The notes: generated by a model from the sequence alone, not told the origin. A stretch of DNA of 60,853 bases from an uncultured Christensenella sp. (GCA_949287685.1 CASEHF010000004.1:1-60853), one strand, 5' to 3'; shown: positions 51,341 to 60,632, counted from the first letter of the stretch. Program-made: numbers and translations.

Positions 51341-52966
51341 TTAAATAATTCCAAGTTTGACTGAAATATTGGCCAAATCCGCGTTGACATCCTCTAGAAT
51401 ATTAATCAGTGCAAAATATGTGTCGCTTCCGCGTGGATAATGCCCAGTTTTACGATACTCTGAAAAAGTGGACTTTTTATTCTTTTGACAGAGCGAGAAC
51501 ACTCTCTTGTTACACTCTAGTGCAGACTTCAGTTGCTTGTTATCAATATTTTGACCATTTAGCAATGATTCTATTAGTGTGATATTTTGTAGATAAAATG
51601 CGCCCATTTCATCAAAAATTTTTGTAATGCTCCTACTCTGCTGGTCGCCTAGCACCTTATTTCTCTTAACGATGTCTGTACCTATTGAATATAGTTTACT
51701 TGAGCGGTCAGCAAGGTACGAAATGTCGTTTAAAATATTCAACAAATTGTTGATTTTGGGCAATTCGCTCTCACCCACCTTGCTCGACATACGAATGGTC
51801 GTGTTTGAGGTGATTTTGATTACTTTTTCAAAACCTTTGAGTTTACCTGACAGTCCGCGAATATCCTTTTTATCGGTGATGCGCTGTAGTAACTGCTGGT
51901 TTAACTCGCGATTAATCTCGAGCAGCCTACGAGTAGACTTGAGTAGCGAGGGGAAACCTACACTAAACACATTTACGACATTATCGGGCAAAATAAACTC
52001 GCTATAGTTATCCTCTGCCGTTTTCTTGACACGCACGAGTTTATCCATAAGGTTTGAAAGTGGCTTTGAAAGCGGTAACAAAACCAGGCTCGGTACAGTC
52101 ATTTGCACCATATGCACAATTATTAATGTAAGTACTACATTCTGCCCTAGCCCTTCGTATAGCCATGTAATGACTGGCGAAAAATACAGCGGTAAAAACA
52201 CTACAAAAGTAAGCAATCTAAACAGCACATGGAAAGTAACTACGCGCTTTGCCTCGACTGACTGTCCCGAAATCGTATAGACATAGTCCGATAACGCTGA
52301 CCCTACGCCAATTGCGAGCATTCCTAGGAAAGCCGATTCAATGCTAATAGGACCCACGAGCGCCGCTAGTACAGTGAGGCTCGCGAAAGTGCTGGTGGTG
52401 ATAAAGCTAATTAAAAAACCGATTAGTATCACGACCACAGGATGTCCAATCGCACTCAAAAAGTTATAAACCGCATCTATTTGGAAAATCTCCGTAGAGT
52501 ATGTGCCGACCAACTCAATACCCAGAAACAGCATACCAAAGCCGATTAGCGCCTCTGCGACCTTTTGCCCGCGACTGGTACGAATAAAGAGTGCGCAAAA
52601 CGCGCCTATTATACAAAATAGAGTTAGGAAAAGCGTGAGGTTAAAGCCCTGGAACATCATTAGCACCATAGACAGCGCACTACCAAAACTGATGCCTAGT
52701 ATAAAGGCGATACTTTGGCGTTGACTAATAGTACCAACATCGACAAAACCCATTATCATACCGCACACAAGCGTTACCTTTTGCGTAAGGAATGTCAATC
52801 CTCCACCGACTAGATAACTCCTCATAGGGCTAGCGGCGACATTTGCAAAATTTTTACCAAAGCGCGAGCCTAGAGTAGTTTCAAGAGAGCGACTAAAAAG
52901 AGACATACCGTATAGCAGTATGCCGAGCCCAGCGAGAGTCAAGACTACTAAAGAAACAATACTCAT
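51341..52966 (-). CDS. NptA-family Na/phosphate-type transporter with PhoU-like domain, altered motifs
   Basis: A 541-residue protein with about nine membrane helices (1-310) and a C-terminal helical PhoU-like domain (about 345-540). Members of the Na/Pi family have a QSSSAT motif in each inverted repeat. Here the places read GLTFLTQKVTLVCG (about 56-69) and SFITTSTFASLTV (about 187-199); both QSSS motifs are lost. It may carry another ion or solute, or act as a sensor with its PhoU domain. It is the first gene of the glycolytic operon. The ribosome site is weak (AGGG). Confidence 0.85.
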   Translation of the reverse strand: MSIVSLVVLTLAGLGILLYGMSLFSRSLETTLGSRFGKNFANVAASPMRSYLVGGGLTFLTQKVTLVCGMIMGFVDVGTISQRQSIAFILGISFGSALSMVLMMFQGFNLTLFLTLFCIIGAFCALFIRTSRGQKVAEALIGFGMLFLGIELVGTYSTEIFQIDAVYNFLSAIGHPVVVILIGFLISFITTSTFASLTVLAALVGPISIESAFLGMLAIGVGSALSDYVYTISGQSVEAKRVVTFHVLFRLLTFVVFLPLYFSPVITWLYEGLGQNVVLTLIIVHMVQMTVPSLVLLPLSKPLSNLMDKLVRVKKTAEDNYSEFILPDNVVNVFSVGFPSLLKSTRRLLEINRELNQQLLQRITDKKDIRGLSGKLKGFEKVIKITSNTTIRMSSKVGESELPKINNLLNILNDISYLADRSSKLYSIGTDIVKRNKVLGDQQSRSITKIFDEMGAFYLQNITLIESLLNGQNIDNKQLKSALECNKRVFSLCQKNKKSTFSEYRKTGHYPRGSDTYFALINILEDVNADLANISVKLGII

Positions 52967-53021
52967 AACGCGCCCTTTTTAAATTTCTATCACACTAAGA
53001 AGTACTACCTATAATGATACT

Positions 53022-53062
53022 AAAAAATCGCCCCAAAAGCAAACAAATTAAGGCGATTTTTT
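53022..53062. terminator. Terminator after dusB
   Basis: AAAAAATCGCC and GGCGATTTTTT arms form a perfect stem; on the minus strand it lies right after the dusB stop. Confidence 0.88.
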
Positions 53063-53064
53063 GA

Positions 53065-53985
53065 TTAAACAAACGCTTGTCTTAAAGTATCGAGTAAAAT
53101 ATCGTATTTAGATATAGTATTCATCTCCGCGCGCAACGATTTTGAGACCTCTGCGTGCTTTAAATAATAGTTTAAGTGCTTGCGCATAAGGGGAATTGCT
53201 CGGCGCTCCCCATAAAAATCAACAGCGAGGCGGTAATGCTCTAAAATCACCTCATAAATCGACTTATTATACTCGCGCCCACTTAAACTAGCAAAAATTT
53301 GCGGGTTGCCGAGCGCTCCCCTACCAATCGCGACTCCATCGACCCCGTACTTGTTTATTTTCTCCACAGCCTCGGGGGCGGAGGTTATGTCGCCATTACC
53401 AACTACAGGTATTGAGACCGCACGCTTTACCTTACCAATCTCCTCCCAATCAGCGCGCCCACTATAGCCCTGCTCCCGAGTCCGCCCATGTACACACACC
53501 ATACTAGCGCCCGAATCCTCGCACATCTTGGCAAAGTCAACAGCATTTATACTCGTGCTATCCCACCCTATGCGCATCTTGACACTAATAGGTTTAGTCG
53601 AGTTTAGTCGCGCACTCTCAATCAACTTACTCGCGCGTGGCAAATCTAATAAAAGCGCGCTCCCCATACCGTTTTTTACAATTTTAGGCACAGGACACCC
53701 CATATTTATATCGATTATACAAAAGGGGGCAAGGTCGGGTAATTGCACACAATCACCCAAAATACTAGGCTCATCACAAAAAAGCTGTACCGCAGTCTTT
53801 TCTATCCCTTTGGCTAGTAATTCTTTGGTGTTTTCCGAGCCGTACACCAGCCCGCGAGCGCTCACCATTTCAGTAACCACGAGCCCCGCGCCAGCCTCGC
53901 CACAAATTTTTCTAAAGCACACATCGCTCAGCCCCGCCATAGGCGCTAGAATATAAGGGGCGATGCTTTCGTTACCTATTTTCAT
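53065..53985 (-). CDS. dusB: tRNA-dihydrouridine synthase
   Basis: A 306-residue FMN enzyme. ILAPMAGLSDVCFRK (about 12-26), the INMGCPVPKIVKNGMGSAL segment (about 92-110, the Cys being catalytic), MRIGWD, HGRTREQGYSG and GNGDI are family motifs. It reduces uridines in the tRNA D-loop. Start at 53985 because TAGGAGTAATT precedes that ATG. It follows hup and may be cotranscribed in part, although a terminator-like hairpin lies between them. Confidence 0.94.
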   Translation of the reverse strand: MKIGNESIAPYILAPMAGLSDVCFRKICGEAGAGLVVTEMVSARGLVYGSENTKELLAKGIEKTAVQLFCDEPSILGDCVQLPDLAPFCIIDINMGCPVPKIVKNGMGSALLLDLPRASKLIESARLNSTKPISVKMRIGWDSTSINAVDFAKMCEDSGASMVCVHGRTREQGYSGRADWEEIGKVKRAVSIPVVGNGDITSAPEAVEKINKYGVDGVAIGRGALGNPQIFASLSGREYNKSIYEVILEHYRLAVDFYGERRAIPLMRKHLNYYLKHAEVSKSLRAEMNTISKYDILLDTLRQAFV

Positions 53986-54003
53986 AATTACTCCTAACAA
54001 CAA

Positions 54004-54030
54004 AAAAAGAAGCCCTGTAGGCTCCCTTTA
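54004..54030 (-). terminator. Terminator of hup
   Basis: GGAGCC and GGCTTC arms around TACAG, followed on the minus strand by a run of seven T. It overlaps the region just before the dusB ribosome site. Confidence 0.75.
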
Positions 54031-54032
54031 AC

Positions 54033-54308
54033 TTAAGCATTAACAGCGTCTTTCAAACCCTTGCCTGCCTTGAATGCAGGAACCTTGCAAGCGGCGATCT
54101 TAATCTGGGCGCCTGTAGCAGGGTTGATACCAGTACGAGCAGCGCGTACGCGAGCCTCAAACTGACCAAAGCCTGTCAAAATAATTTTGTTACCCGCACG
54201 CATTTCCTCTTGGATAACATCCAAAACTGCGTTTACAACTTTTGCGGTCTCTACATTGCTCATATTAACTTTACTAGCAACTGCAGAAATAAATTCTTGT
54301 TTGTTCAT
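54033..54308 (-). CDS. hup: DNA-binding protein HU
   Basis: A 91-residue HU. KIILTGFGQFEARVRAARTG (about 41-60) and the following PATG-containing arm match the family (INPATGAQIKI). It bends and packs DNA. AAAGGAGAA precedes ATG. A more distant HU-like gene lies 104 bp upstream. Confidence 0.96.
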   Translation of the reverse strand: MNKQEFISAVASKVNMSNVETAKVVNAVLDVIQEEMRAGNKIILTGFGQFEARVRAARTGINPATGAQIKIAACKVPAFKAGKGLKDAVNA

Positions 54309-54412
54309 TACTTAAATTCTCCTTTTTGTAATGTTAAGAGGAGTATAACATACTTTGCGCATATTTCCAAACGATTTTGCTTATTTTTTCACAAATTTAC
54401 ACCAAAAATAGC

Positions 54413-54703
54413 CTAAAAATCGCTAAAATCCGCCGCGAGCGCCCTTTTTAGAGCCGAAAATGAGTAAAATTTAGGCACGAAATGCGGTTTTGTAGTCACG
54501 ACTATCGACTGCGAAAAGAGGTGTTTTGTAGTGCTTTTGCGATATTCTGCCACAAATTTCCCGAGGCCTGAAAGGCTCACCTCCTCCCCTCTCGAGAGCG
54601 AATTTCTAATTTCTGCAATCGCAGAATTTAAGACAATGTCAACTATCTCCCTAGGCAATTTAGTCTTGTGTGCGATTAACTGTGAAAATTCTGTTCTATT
54701 CAT
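54413..54703 (-). CDS. Divergent HU-like protein
   Basis: A 96-residue member of the HU/IHF fold. EFSQLIAHKTKLPREIVD (about 4-21) and EEVSLSGLGKFVAEYRK (about 40-56) align with HU, but the beta-arm lacks the RNPxTG motif and instead reads HLFSQSIVVTTKPHFVPKF, a replacement that may change DNA bending. The conserved C-terminal SALKRAL is present. Second HU-type gene in tandem with hup; possible specialised nucleoid role. Confidence 0.75.
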   Translation of the reverse strand: MNRTEFSQLIAHKTKLPREIVDIVLNSAIAEIRNSLSRGEEVSLSGLGKFVAEYRKSTTKHLFSQSIVVTTKPHFVPKFYSFSALKRALAADFSDF

Positions 54704-54878
54704 AAAAGTACCCCAAATAAATGTTTTTACTAAAAAAATTATTGACTTTTGGTAAAATAGTACTATATAGATGCAATATGGTATTTTTATCTTACTTAGT
54801 TTTGCTAAAAAGTGCTTTAGAGTGCAACATAGAATTACTTAAAAATTTACAATTATACCGACTTATACTCCTATATAA

Positions 54879-56441
54879 TTATTGACCAGCCTCGGGTAGT
54901 TTAGTCATTCTTTTACGAAAAATCGCTAGAAATCCATTAAAATCAAACCCAAACACCCATAGTGAGAAAATGTACAGTACCACCCCGCCAAGCACCCCCG
55001 CTGCTAGCGCCCACAAATTTAATATAGGCAATAGCATTATATTTAATAGGTATATAGCGAGCATTCCCGCCCCCGCGACACAAGGCAGAATCAATTTAAA
55101 ATTGTATCTAATTCTAAATCTATGTAGATACATAGCATTTAATAGACACGACAAGATATAAAAAGAGGCAGTCGATAGCGCAAGTCCGTAAATATTTATA
55201 CTAGCAATAGGCACGAGGAGTACTGTGAACACAATTTTGACTACCCCTGCAACTATCATATTTAGCATAGTCACCTTGCCTTTGCCCAACGCCTGCAAAG
55301 TGCTGTTCTGCACTTGTAGCACCGACCCAAATAAGATTATCGGCGAGCCAAGTATTAATAAATTTGTAGCGACATCCAAAAATTCCGCCCCGCCCATTCC
55401 GTGATAAAGAACATCGAGTAAAGCACTAGGCAGCACACAAAATACGACAATTACGGGTAAACAAAAGGCAAAAGTGATTGTATAGGCTGTGTTTAGTTTT
55501 CTGCTTATAGCCGCCTTATCCTTTAGGCTCGCCACCGCAGGCACAATCGAAATCGCGACTGCTAAACATAGGGCAATTGGCATATTTACTAGACTATTTA
55601 CAACCCCACTATCTATTCCCCACAAAATAGTGGCAGTACTACTACCTATGCCCGCTTTGCCTAATAGGTTTACGATTAAGAAACTGTCTAGCATTATAAG
55701 AACAGGTAGCACAATCTGCGCCATAACTATCGGCGTACTCGTACGAATCAACTCCAAAAACACCGCTTTCCTAGTACTATGCACCACATTTTGCGAATAG
55801 TTCGGCGCTGCTTTTCGCGTTTTTAGATATATAATGCATAGTACTGCGACAGTGAGTACTTCGCTAATAGTGACACCTATAATAGCCCCGAATGCGCCAA
55901 ATTCCAGCCCGTATCCTAAAAATAAGTAGGCACACGCTAGTCCAAAGACCAGTTTCCCGCCCTGCTCTATGATTTGGCTGAGTGCTGTCGGTATCATATT
56001 GCTATGCCCCTGGAAGTATCCGCGGAATACGCTCAATATGCACACAAAAAACACCGCTGGTGCTATACCTAAATAACCTAAAGTACTACTGCCATTCCCC
56101 TGCAGGTTCGCAATTATTTGTGAAAGCCCCGCCACTAATACGCTCGCGATTAGGCCCACCACCGCCATAGTAAAAATACTCACCCGAAATACTGTTTTTA
56201 CCCCCGCGTAGTCGTGATTACTGAGTCTGTTTGCTATCATTTTACTAATAGAAGTCGGCATTCCGCTGCTAGCCAACACGATTATCAGCGAAAAAACGGG
56301 GAAAATCAACTGATATAACCCCAGCCCTTCCGCACCAAGTACCCAAGTAAGTGGTATACGATATATAGCACCTAAAATTTTTGCGATTGCGCCGCCTATG
56401 AATAAGATAGCGACACCGCCCAAGAATGTTTGCTGTTTCAT
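54879..56441 (-). CDS. spoVB: MurJ/SpoVB-like polysaccharide flippase
   Basis: A 520-residue protein with 14 predicted membrane helices. It has the MVIN/Wzx start FLGGVAILFIGGAIAKILGA (about 5-24) and a SpoVB-type GMPTSISKMIA (about 60-70). SpoVB acts in cortex synthesis as a lipid II flippase; it could equally be a general MurJ. The loop between the sixth and seventh helix (about 200-225) is coded by DNA holding two GTACTATGCAAT-like half sites. No clear ribosome site precedes the ATG. It lies downstream of glmM. Confidence 0.82.
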   Translation of the reverse strand: MKQQTFLGGVAILFIGGAIAKILGAIYRIPLTWVLGAEGLGLYQLIFPVFSLIIVLASSGMPTSISKMIANRLSNHDYAGVKTVFRVSIFTMAVVGLIASVLVAGLSQIIANLQGNGSSTLGYLGIAPAVFFVCILSVFRGYFQGHSNMIPTALSQIIEQGGKLVFGLACAYLFLGYGLEFGAFGAIIGVTISEVLTVAVLCIIYLKTRKAAPNYSQNVVHSTRKAVFLELIRTSTPIVMAQIVLPVLIMLDSFLIVNLLGKAGIGSSTATILWGIDSGVVNSLVNMPIALCLAVAISIVPAVASLKDKAAISRKLNTAYTITFAFCLPVIVVFCVLPSALLDVLYHGMGGAEFLDVATNLLILGSPIILFGSVLQVQNSTLQALGKGKVTMLNMIVAGVVKIVFTVLLVPIASINIYGLALSTASFYILSCLLNAMYLHRFRIRYNFKLILPCVAGAGMLAIYLLNIMLLPILNLWALAAGVLGGVVLYIFSLWVFGFDFNGFLAIFRKRMTKLPEAGQ

Positions 56442-56572
56442 ATCGTTATTTTTAGCGATTATAAACTATTTATACTTATTAACCGCCACTTTCACAATAT
56501 ACTACCCGCAATTCACGCGCTATATTTACAGCAATATATAATACTAACTGTTAAGCGAAAAGATTTACCAGA

Positions 56573-57907
56573 TTAGAGCGCCACCACCCTATTTTGCACC
56601 TTAGTACAAAGTGCGAGTAGTTTTTCGCGGTCGTATCCCTCCACTAGCACGCGTACAACATCCTCAGTCCCACTCGCGCGCACCACAATCCGCCCCTGCG
56701 ATGCTAGTTCCTCCTCTAGAGCCGCTATGTAGTCATCCATTACACCACTACCTACTAGCGCCTTTTGCCTGTCGCTCACAGGGATATCGGCGGTCACCAT
56801 CTCAGTACGCTCCAACCCCTCGAGAAGTTTTATAGCCGTGCAATTTTCCTCGATAATGATTTTTAGTAGCAATAATACGGTCGTTAGCCCGCACGATTCC
56901 GCGCCCACATCGCCTAAAATTATATGTCCGTTTTCCTCGCCACCTAAGTTAAACTTAGACTTTAACATTTCCTCGCGGATAAACAGCCCGCCGACTTCGG
57001 TACGCACGACCTTAATCCCTGCCTTATTTAGACTTTGCTCCAGTCCACAATTGGCAATCTTGGTAGTCACTAAGGTGTCTTTTTCTAGCCTGTGATGTTT
57101 GTATAAGTATCTTGCAAAAATATACAAAATGTCCGAGCCATCTAGCACTCGCCCGTTTGATAAAACGACCAACACCCTATCACCATCGCCATCAAAGGTA
57201 AAGCCGAAATCAACTTGATTTTTTACGCATTCGGTGACAAATTTCTCATAGTGTGTACTGCCGCAATCAGCATTTATATACAAGCCGCAATCAGTGTCAT
57301 TGTAACTCATTATATGCGCGCCCAACCTCTTAAACACATACGGTACAATATTGTATGTAGCGCCATTTGCAAGGTCGAGCGCGATTTTAAACCCGCTAAG
57401 TGAGGGCATTTTTAGAGAGTTTAGTATATGGTCGACCCAGAGTTTACCGAGGTCCATATACTCTATACTACCGATACTCGTAGGCTCACAACCTAGAAAA
57501 TTCTCAATATCGTAGTAAATTCTCTCGATATTGTCCTGCTCCTCCAGCGATATCTTTTCACCCTCGGCATTGTAAAACTTGATGCCATTATATATAGGTG
57601 GGTTATGGCTAGCGGTAATCATTACCCCACCATCGACCTCAATCGTGTTTACTAAAAAACTCACAGCAGGCGTAGGTAAAATTTCGGTAACGATAGCACT
57701 ATACCCCATTGAGTTTAGTCCCGAAATAAAACCAGTGACTAGCATATCCCCCGACACGCGCGTGTCCTTTACAATCAACACTTTTTTATATCTTGCGTTT
57801 TTAGACAAATTGACCGCAAAGGCCTTCCCTAATTTTAAGGCACCCTCTGCGGTCAACTTTTCATTTGCTATTCCTCTGATTCCATCCGTACCAAACAATT
57901 TACGCAT
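56573..57907 (-). CDS. glmM: Phosphoglucosamine mutase
   Basis: A 444-residue enzyme. FGTDGIRGIAN at the start, the phosphoserine loop ITASHNPPIYNG (about 98-109), the metal loop DGDGDR near 239-244 and the C-terminal RASGTEDVVRV are as in GlmM. It makes glucosamine-1-phosphate for the cell wall. Only three bases separate it from trxB; CACGAGG lies before ATG within the trxB end. Confidence 0.96.
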   Translation of the reverse strand: MRKLFGTDGIRGIANEKLTAEGALKLGKAFAVNLSKNARYKKVLIVKDTRVSGDMLVTGFISGLNSMGYSAIVTEILPTPAVSFLVNTIEVDGGVMITASHNPPIYNGIKFYNAEGEKISLEEQDNIERIYYDIENFLGCEPTSIGSIEYMDLGKLWVDHILNSLKMPSLSGFKIALDLANGATYNIVPYVFKRLGAHIMSYNDTDCGLYINADCGSTHYEKFVTECVKNQVDFGFTFDGDGDRVLVVLSNGRVLDGSDILYIFARYLYKHHRLEKDTLVTTKIANCGLEQSLNKAGIKVVRTEVGGLFIREEMLKSKFNLGGEENGHIILGDVGAESCGLTTVLLLLKIIIEENCTAIKLLEGLERTEMVTADIPVSDRQKALVGSGVMDDYIAALEEELASQGRIVVRASGTEDVVRVLVEGYDREKLLALCTKVQNRVVAL

Positions 57908-57910
57908 ACA

Positions 57911-58840
57911 CTAACCTCGTGATTTTTTTGCGTACATCGCGGCGTTGGTGCCTGCAATAGCACCATCTGAAATGGCGGTTGCGATTTGGCGAAGGGGTTT
58001 TTTCGTGATATCCCCTGCAGCATAGACTCCCGATACATTTGTCTCCATTTGCTCGTTTACGACAATATATCCTCCCTCTAGCGTGATTACACCATCTAGC
58101 ATCTCGGTATTTGGATTTCTGCCAATTGCTACAAAGACCCCATTTACATCTAGTTTTTCCGTTTCATTCGACACAACATTGCGTAAAACTATAGATTCGA
58201 CCTTGTCTACCCCTTCTATATCGACAGTGACACAATCGAGCCTAAGTTCTACATTGTTGTTAGGCGATTTTAGCAATTCCTCCAACTGATTCAATGTCGC
58301 ATCATCCGCACGGAAGCCCTGTCGCCTATGTACTAGATAAAGTTTTTTCACAATAGGCGCTAGGTATAACACATCTCCTAGCGCTGTATTTCCGCCACCT
58401 ACTACTGCGACTGTCTGCCCCTTAAAAAAAGCGCCATCGCACACCGCACAATAACTCAGTCCCCGACCGACAAACTTTTTTTCATTCGGCACACCGAGTC
58501 CGCGCGAGTACGCACCCATACTTAATATGACACTAGGGGCGCGATATGTTACACCGTTTGCGGTGACTTCTTTTATACTACCGACTAATTCAACCTTGTC
58601 TACCGAGGCAAACACGGTCTCTACCCCGAGGGCTGTCATCTGCTCAAACATATTTTGGCTCAACTCAAAGCCATCGATATTTTTATACCCCGGGTAATTT
58701 GCAATATTACTCGTGATTGCCACTTGCCCGCCTACGCCCGCCTTTTCAATAAGCAATACCTTTGCCCCAGCGCGAGAGGCATAAATGCCCGCGGTCATTC
58801 CCGAGGGGCCGCCGCCGATAATGATTACATCGTATTCCAT
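57911..58840 (-). CDS. trxB: Thioredoxin reductase
   Basis: A 309-residue FAD/NADPH enzyme. GGGPSGMTAGIYASRAG near the N-terminus (about 8-24), the redox pair CAVC in SYCAVCDGAFF (about 129-139), VVGGGNTALGDVLYL, and the C-terminal GVYAAGDITKKPLRQ. It reduces thioredoxin. AGGAGTAAGT precedes ATG. First gene of a trxB-glmM unit. Confidence 0.95.
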   Translation of the reverse strand: MEYDVIIIGGGPSGMTAGIYASRAGAKVLLIEKAGVGGQVAITSNIANYPGYKNIDGFELSQNMFEQMTALGVETVFASVDKVELVGSIKEVTANGVTYRAPSVILSMGAYSRGLGVPNEKKFVGRGLSYCAVCDGAFFKGQTVAVVGGGNTALGDVLYLAPIVKKLYLVHRRQGFRADDATLNQLEELLKSPNNNVELRLDCVTVDIEGVDKVESIVLRNVVSNETEKLDVNGVFVAIGRNPNTEMLDGVITLEGGYIVVNEQMETNVSGVYAAGDITKKPLRQIATAISDGAIAGTNAAMYAKKSRG

Positions 58841-58902
58841 ACTTACTCCTAATAATTTTGTAATAAAAGGATATCCCCTTCACCGCGCCAGCCTAAAAAT
58901 TA

Positions 58903-58956
58903 GGTCATCATGAGCCTCGACCTGCAGCGCCTTTAGACGAAGGATCTATTCCACTT
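58903..58956 (-). repeat. Inverted copy of the GGAATAGATCCTTCG element
   Basis: On the minus strand it reads GGAATAGATCCTTCGTC through TAAAGGCGCTGC to GAGGCTCATGATGACC. It is 47 of 50 bases identical to the plus-strand element at 6754-6803. It lies between trxB and the DUF2798 gene. Confidence 0.88.
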
Positions 58957-58971
58957 TATGTTATTATATAC

Positions 58972-59006
58972 GAAAAAAGCCAAATTGCAAAACAAATTGG
59001 CTATTT
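58972..59006 (-). terminator. Terminator of the DUF2798 gene
   Basis: AAAGCCAA and TTGGCTATTT arms lie just at the end of the minus-strand gene, followed on that strand by T residues. Confidence 0.72.
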
Positions 59007-59585
59007 TTTATTTTTATTAAAACGATTTCGTTCCGCCGAATCATCGACTAGGTAATTTACTTGCATATTAGGCTCTAGAATAGCGCTACTACGCTCCTTG
59101 CGGGCGTGGAGCGTGCGCATAACCTTTCTAGCCAGCGGTTGCGCAATCAATATTTCAATCCATAGAGCAAGAAAAAAGTTCCTAGGCCACGCGAGCAAGA
59201 AGTCCGTAAACACAGCAGTTGTGACAGTGCCTATGCTTAATAGTTCTCCGTAGATTAACCCGAGCCAAGTCATCAAAAAGGACATAGCCAACACGGTAAA
59301 CAATATTCTAAACAAAATTCGCGCATTAAAGCCATCGGTCTTGCCGCCAAACTTTTTGCACATAAATTCAGCGAACCTCCCTGCTACAAAATGCTCTAGC
59401 AACATTGCCAGCACGAAAAACAGCGGAAATGAATAAAGTATTGAAATTATCACTCCACCATTCACCACCCCTGCGCCTAAGCAAATATTAATAGCGCACA
59501 TTAGTAGCGCCGTGATTCCCGCGATTACCACGCCGTATAATAGCCCTTCCTTATTATTTTGAGGCAAACGGTCTTCCTTTTGCAT
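59001..59585 (-). CDS. DUF2798 family membrane protein
   Basis: A 194-residue protein with four membrane helices arranged as two DUF2798 units, each with the Asn/Trp-containing pattern (for instance FLMTWLGLIYGELLSIG near 118-134 and DFLLAWPRNFFLALWIEILIA split at about 143-163). Function unknown; found in many Firmicutes. AGGAGGAATT precedes ATG. A terminator-like hairpin lies in its leader. Confidence 0.78.
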   Translation of the reverse strand: MQKEDRLPQNNKEGLLYGVVIAGITALLMCAINICLGAGVVNGGVIISILYSFPLFFVLAMLLEHFVAGRFAEFMCKKFGGKTDGFNARILFRILFTVLAMSFLMTWLGLIYGELLSIGTVTTAVFTDFLLAWPRNFFLALWIEILIAQPLARKVMRTLHARKERSSAILEPNMQVNYLVDDSAERNRFNKNKK

Positions 59586-59614
59586 TTAATTCCTCCTTTT
59601 ACTGAAAAAAAGAA

Positions 59615-59640
59615 TGCGCAAGCCCAACTGGACTTACGCA
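59615..59640 (-). promoter_or_regulatory. Terminator-like hairpin in the leader of the DUF2798 gene
   Basis: On the minus strand TGCGTAAGTCCA pairs with TGGGCTTGCGCA over 12 bp (two G-U pairs) around two bases, and is followed by seven T, just before the AGGAGG of the DUF2798 gene. It could be an attenuator or stop upstream read-through. Confidence 0.55.
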
Positions 59641-59764
59641 AACCATTTTGCTACTCGTTGTTTATAATTAAATAATATCATAATTATGTCCAAAAAGCAA
59701 GCAAAAACGCAAAAATTTTTGCATAAAAGAACAAGTTTTATTCAAAATAACTATGGAGGAAATT

Positions 59765-60193
59765 ATGGATAGAGATTTTGAATTGTTAACCAGTATTTAT
59801 CAAAATTGCGAGACCGCGATAAAGAGTATTGAGGATATCGAGCCCGCAGTCGAAAATGAGGAATTGCGCGCCGAACTGCGCGAGGAACTCCTACATTACC
59901 GCGAGTTTGCAAAAAAGTGCAAGGCGCTTAATCCCGATTTACCCGACAATAACACTTTCGAAAAAGCGAGGCTGTGGACCTCTATTAAAATGGCAACAGT
60001 GTTTAACAAGTCTACAAGGCACCTTGCCGAAATGCTACTATTAGGCACGGTCATGGGAACATTGCAGTGCTATAAAGACATTAGCGACTACAGGTCCGCG
60101 AGTCACGATTTGCTCGAGGTCGCTGGTGAACTGCTCCGCATGGAGGAGGAACATTTTAACTACCTAAAAATGTTTTTGCAAAAGAATATATAG
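59765..60193 (+). CDS. Small four-helix-type protein
   Basis: A 142-residue soluble protein. Start at 59765 (MDRDFELLTSIYQN) because GGAGG lies seven bases upstream; the ATG at 59753 overlaps this site. It seems wholly helical with amphipathic repeats rich in Glu and Lys and an ending RMEEEHFNYLKMFLQ. It resembles a common clostridial ferritin-like protein of unknown role. No metal-ligand set is certain. Confidence 0.72.
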   Translation: MDRDFELLTSIYQNCETAIKSIEDIEPAVENEELRAELREELLHYREFAKKCKALNPDLPDNNTFEKARLWTSIKMATVFNKSTRHLAEMLLLGTVMGTLQCYKDISDYRSASHDLLEVAGELLRMEEEHFNYLKMFLQKNI

Positions 60194-60312
60194 GAATAAA
60201 TATTTTTTATTTAAACTTAAAACTAAAAGCCACAATCCGCATAAGCACAACTAAAAAGCATACCAAAGTTAAGGTACACAAAATGTAAAAAACGCTAAAC
60301 TTTATACAAAAC

Positions 60313-60364
60313 AAAAATCACCATATCCTCCCCTATAGCGGGGCTTTTGATACTGGTGATTTTA
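60313..60364 (-). terminator. Terminator of acpP
   Basis: AAAATCACC and GGTGATTTT outer arms with an inner CCCC/GGGG hairpin, 30 bp past the acpP stop. Confidence 0.8.
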
Positions 60365-60392
60365 ATAGTATAAACTAGAAGGTTTATTTCCT

Positions 60393-60632
60393 TTATTTCT
60401 TTTCTGCGATTTTACTCTCGACATAGTCGACAAGTTTCCCAATGGTGTCGAGATTTTTTGCCTCATCATCGGGTACCGTGATGTCGTATTTGTCCTCAAG
60501 GGCGATGAGCATTTCTACCATATCAAGCGAATCGGTGTGCAAATCCTCTACAATTCTAGACTCTCTCGTGATAGTCTTTGGGTCAATATTTAACTGTTCT
60601 GCTAATAGTTGAGTAATTTCTTCGTATACCAT
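60393..60632 (-). CDS. acpP: Acyl carrier protein
   Basis: A 79-residue acidic protein with the phosphopantetheine site Ser in HTDSLDMVEML (about residues 32-42). It carries acyl chains in fatty-acid synthesis. AAAGGAGAA precedes ATG; a good promoter lies upstream. It stands alone, without the other fab genes in the window. Confidence 0.96.
   Translation of the reverse strand: MVYEEITQLLAEQLNIDPKTITRESRIVEDLHTDSLDMVEMLIALEDKYDITVPDDEAKNLDTIGKLVDYVESKIAEKK

Noticed and set aside
54730-54775. Plus-strand promoter TTGACT-16-TATATA
   Set aside because: No plus-strand gene follows; the nearest genes are on the minus strand. It is probably chance in AT-rich DNA.
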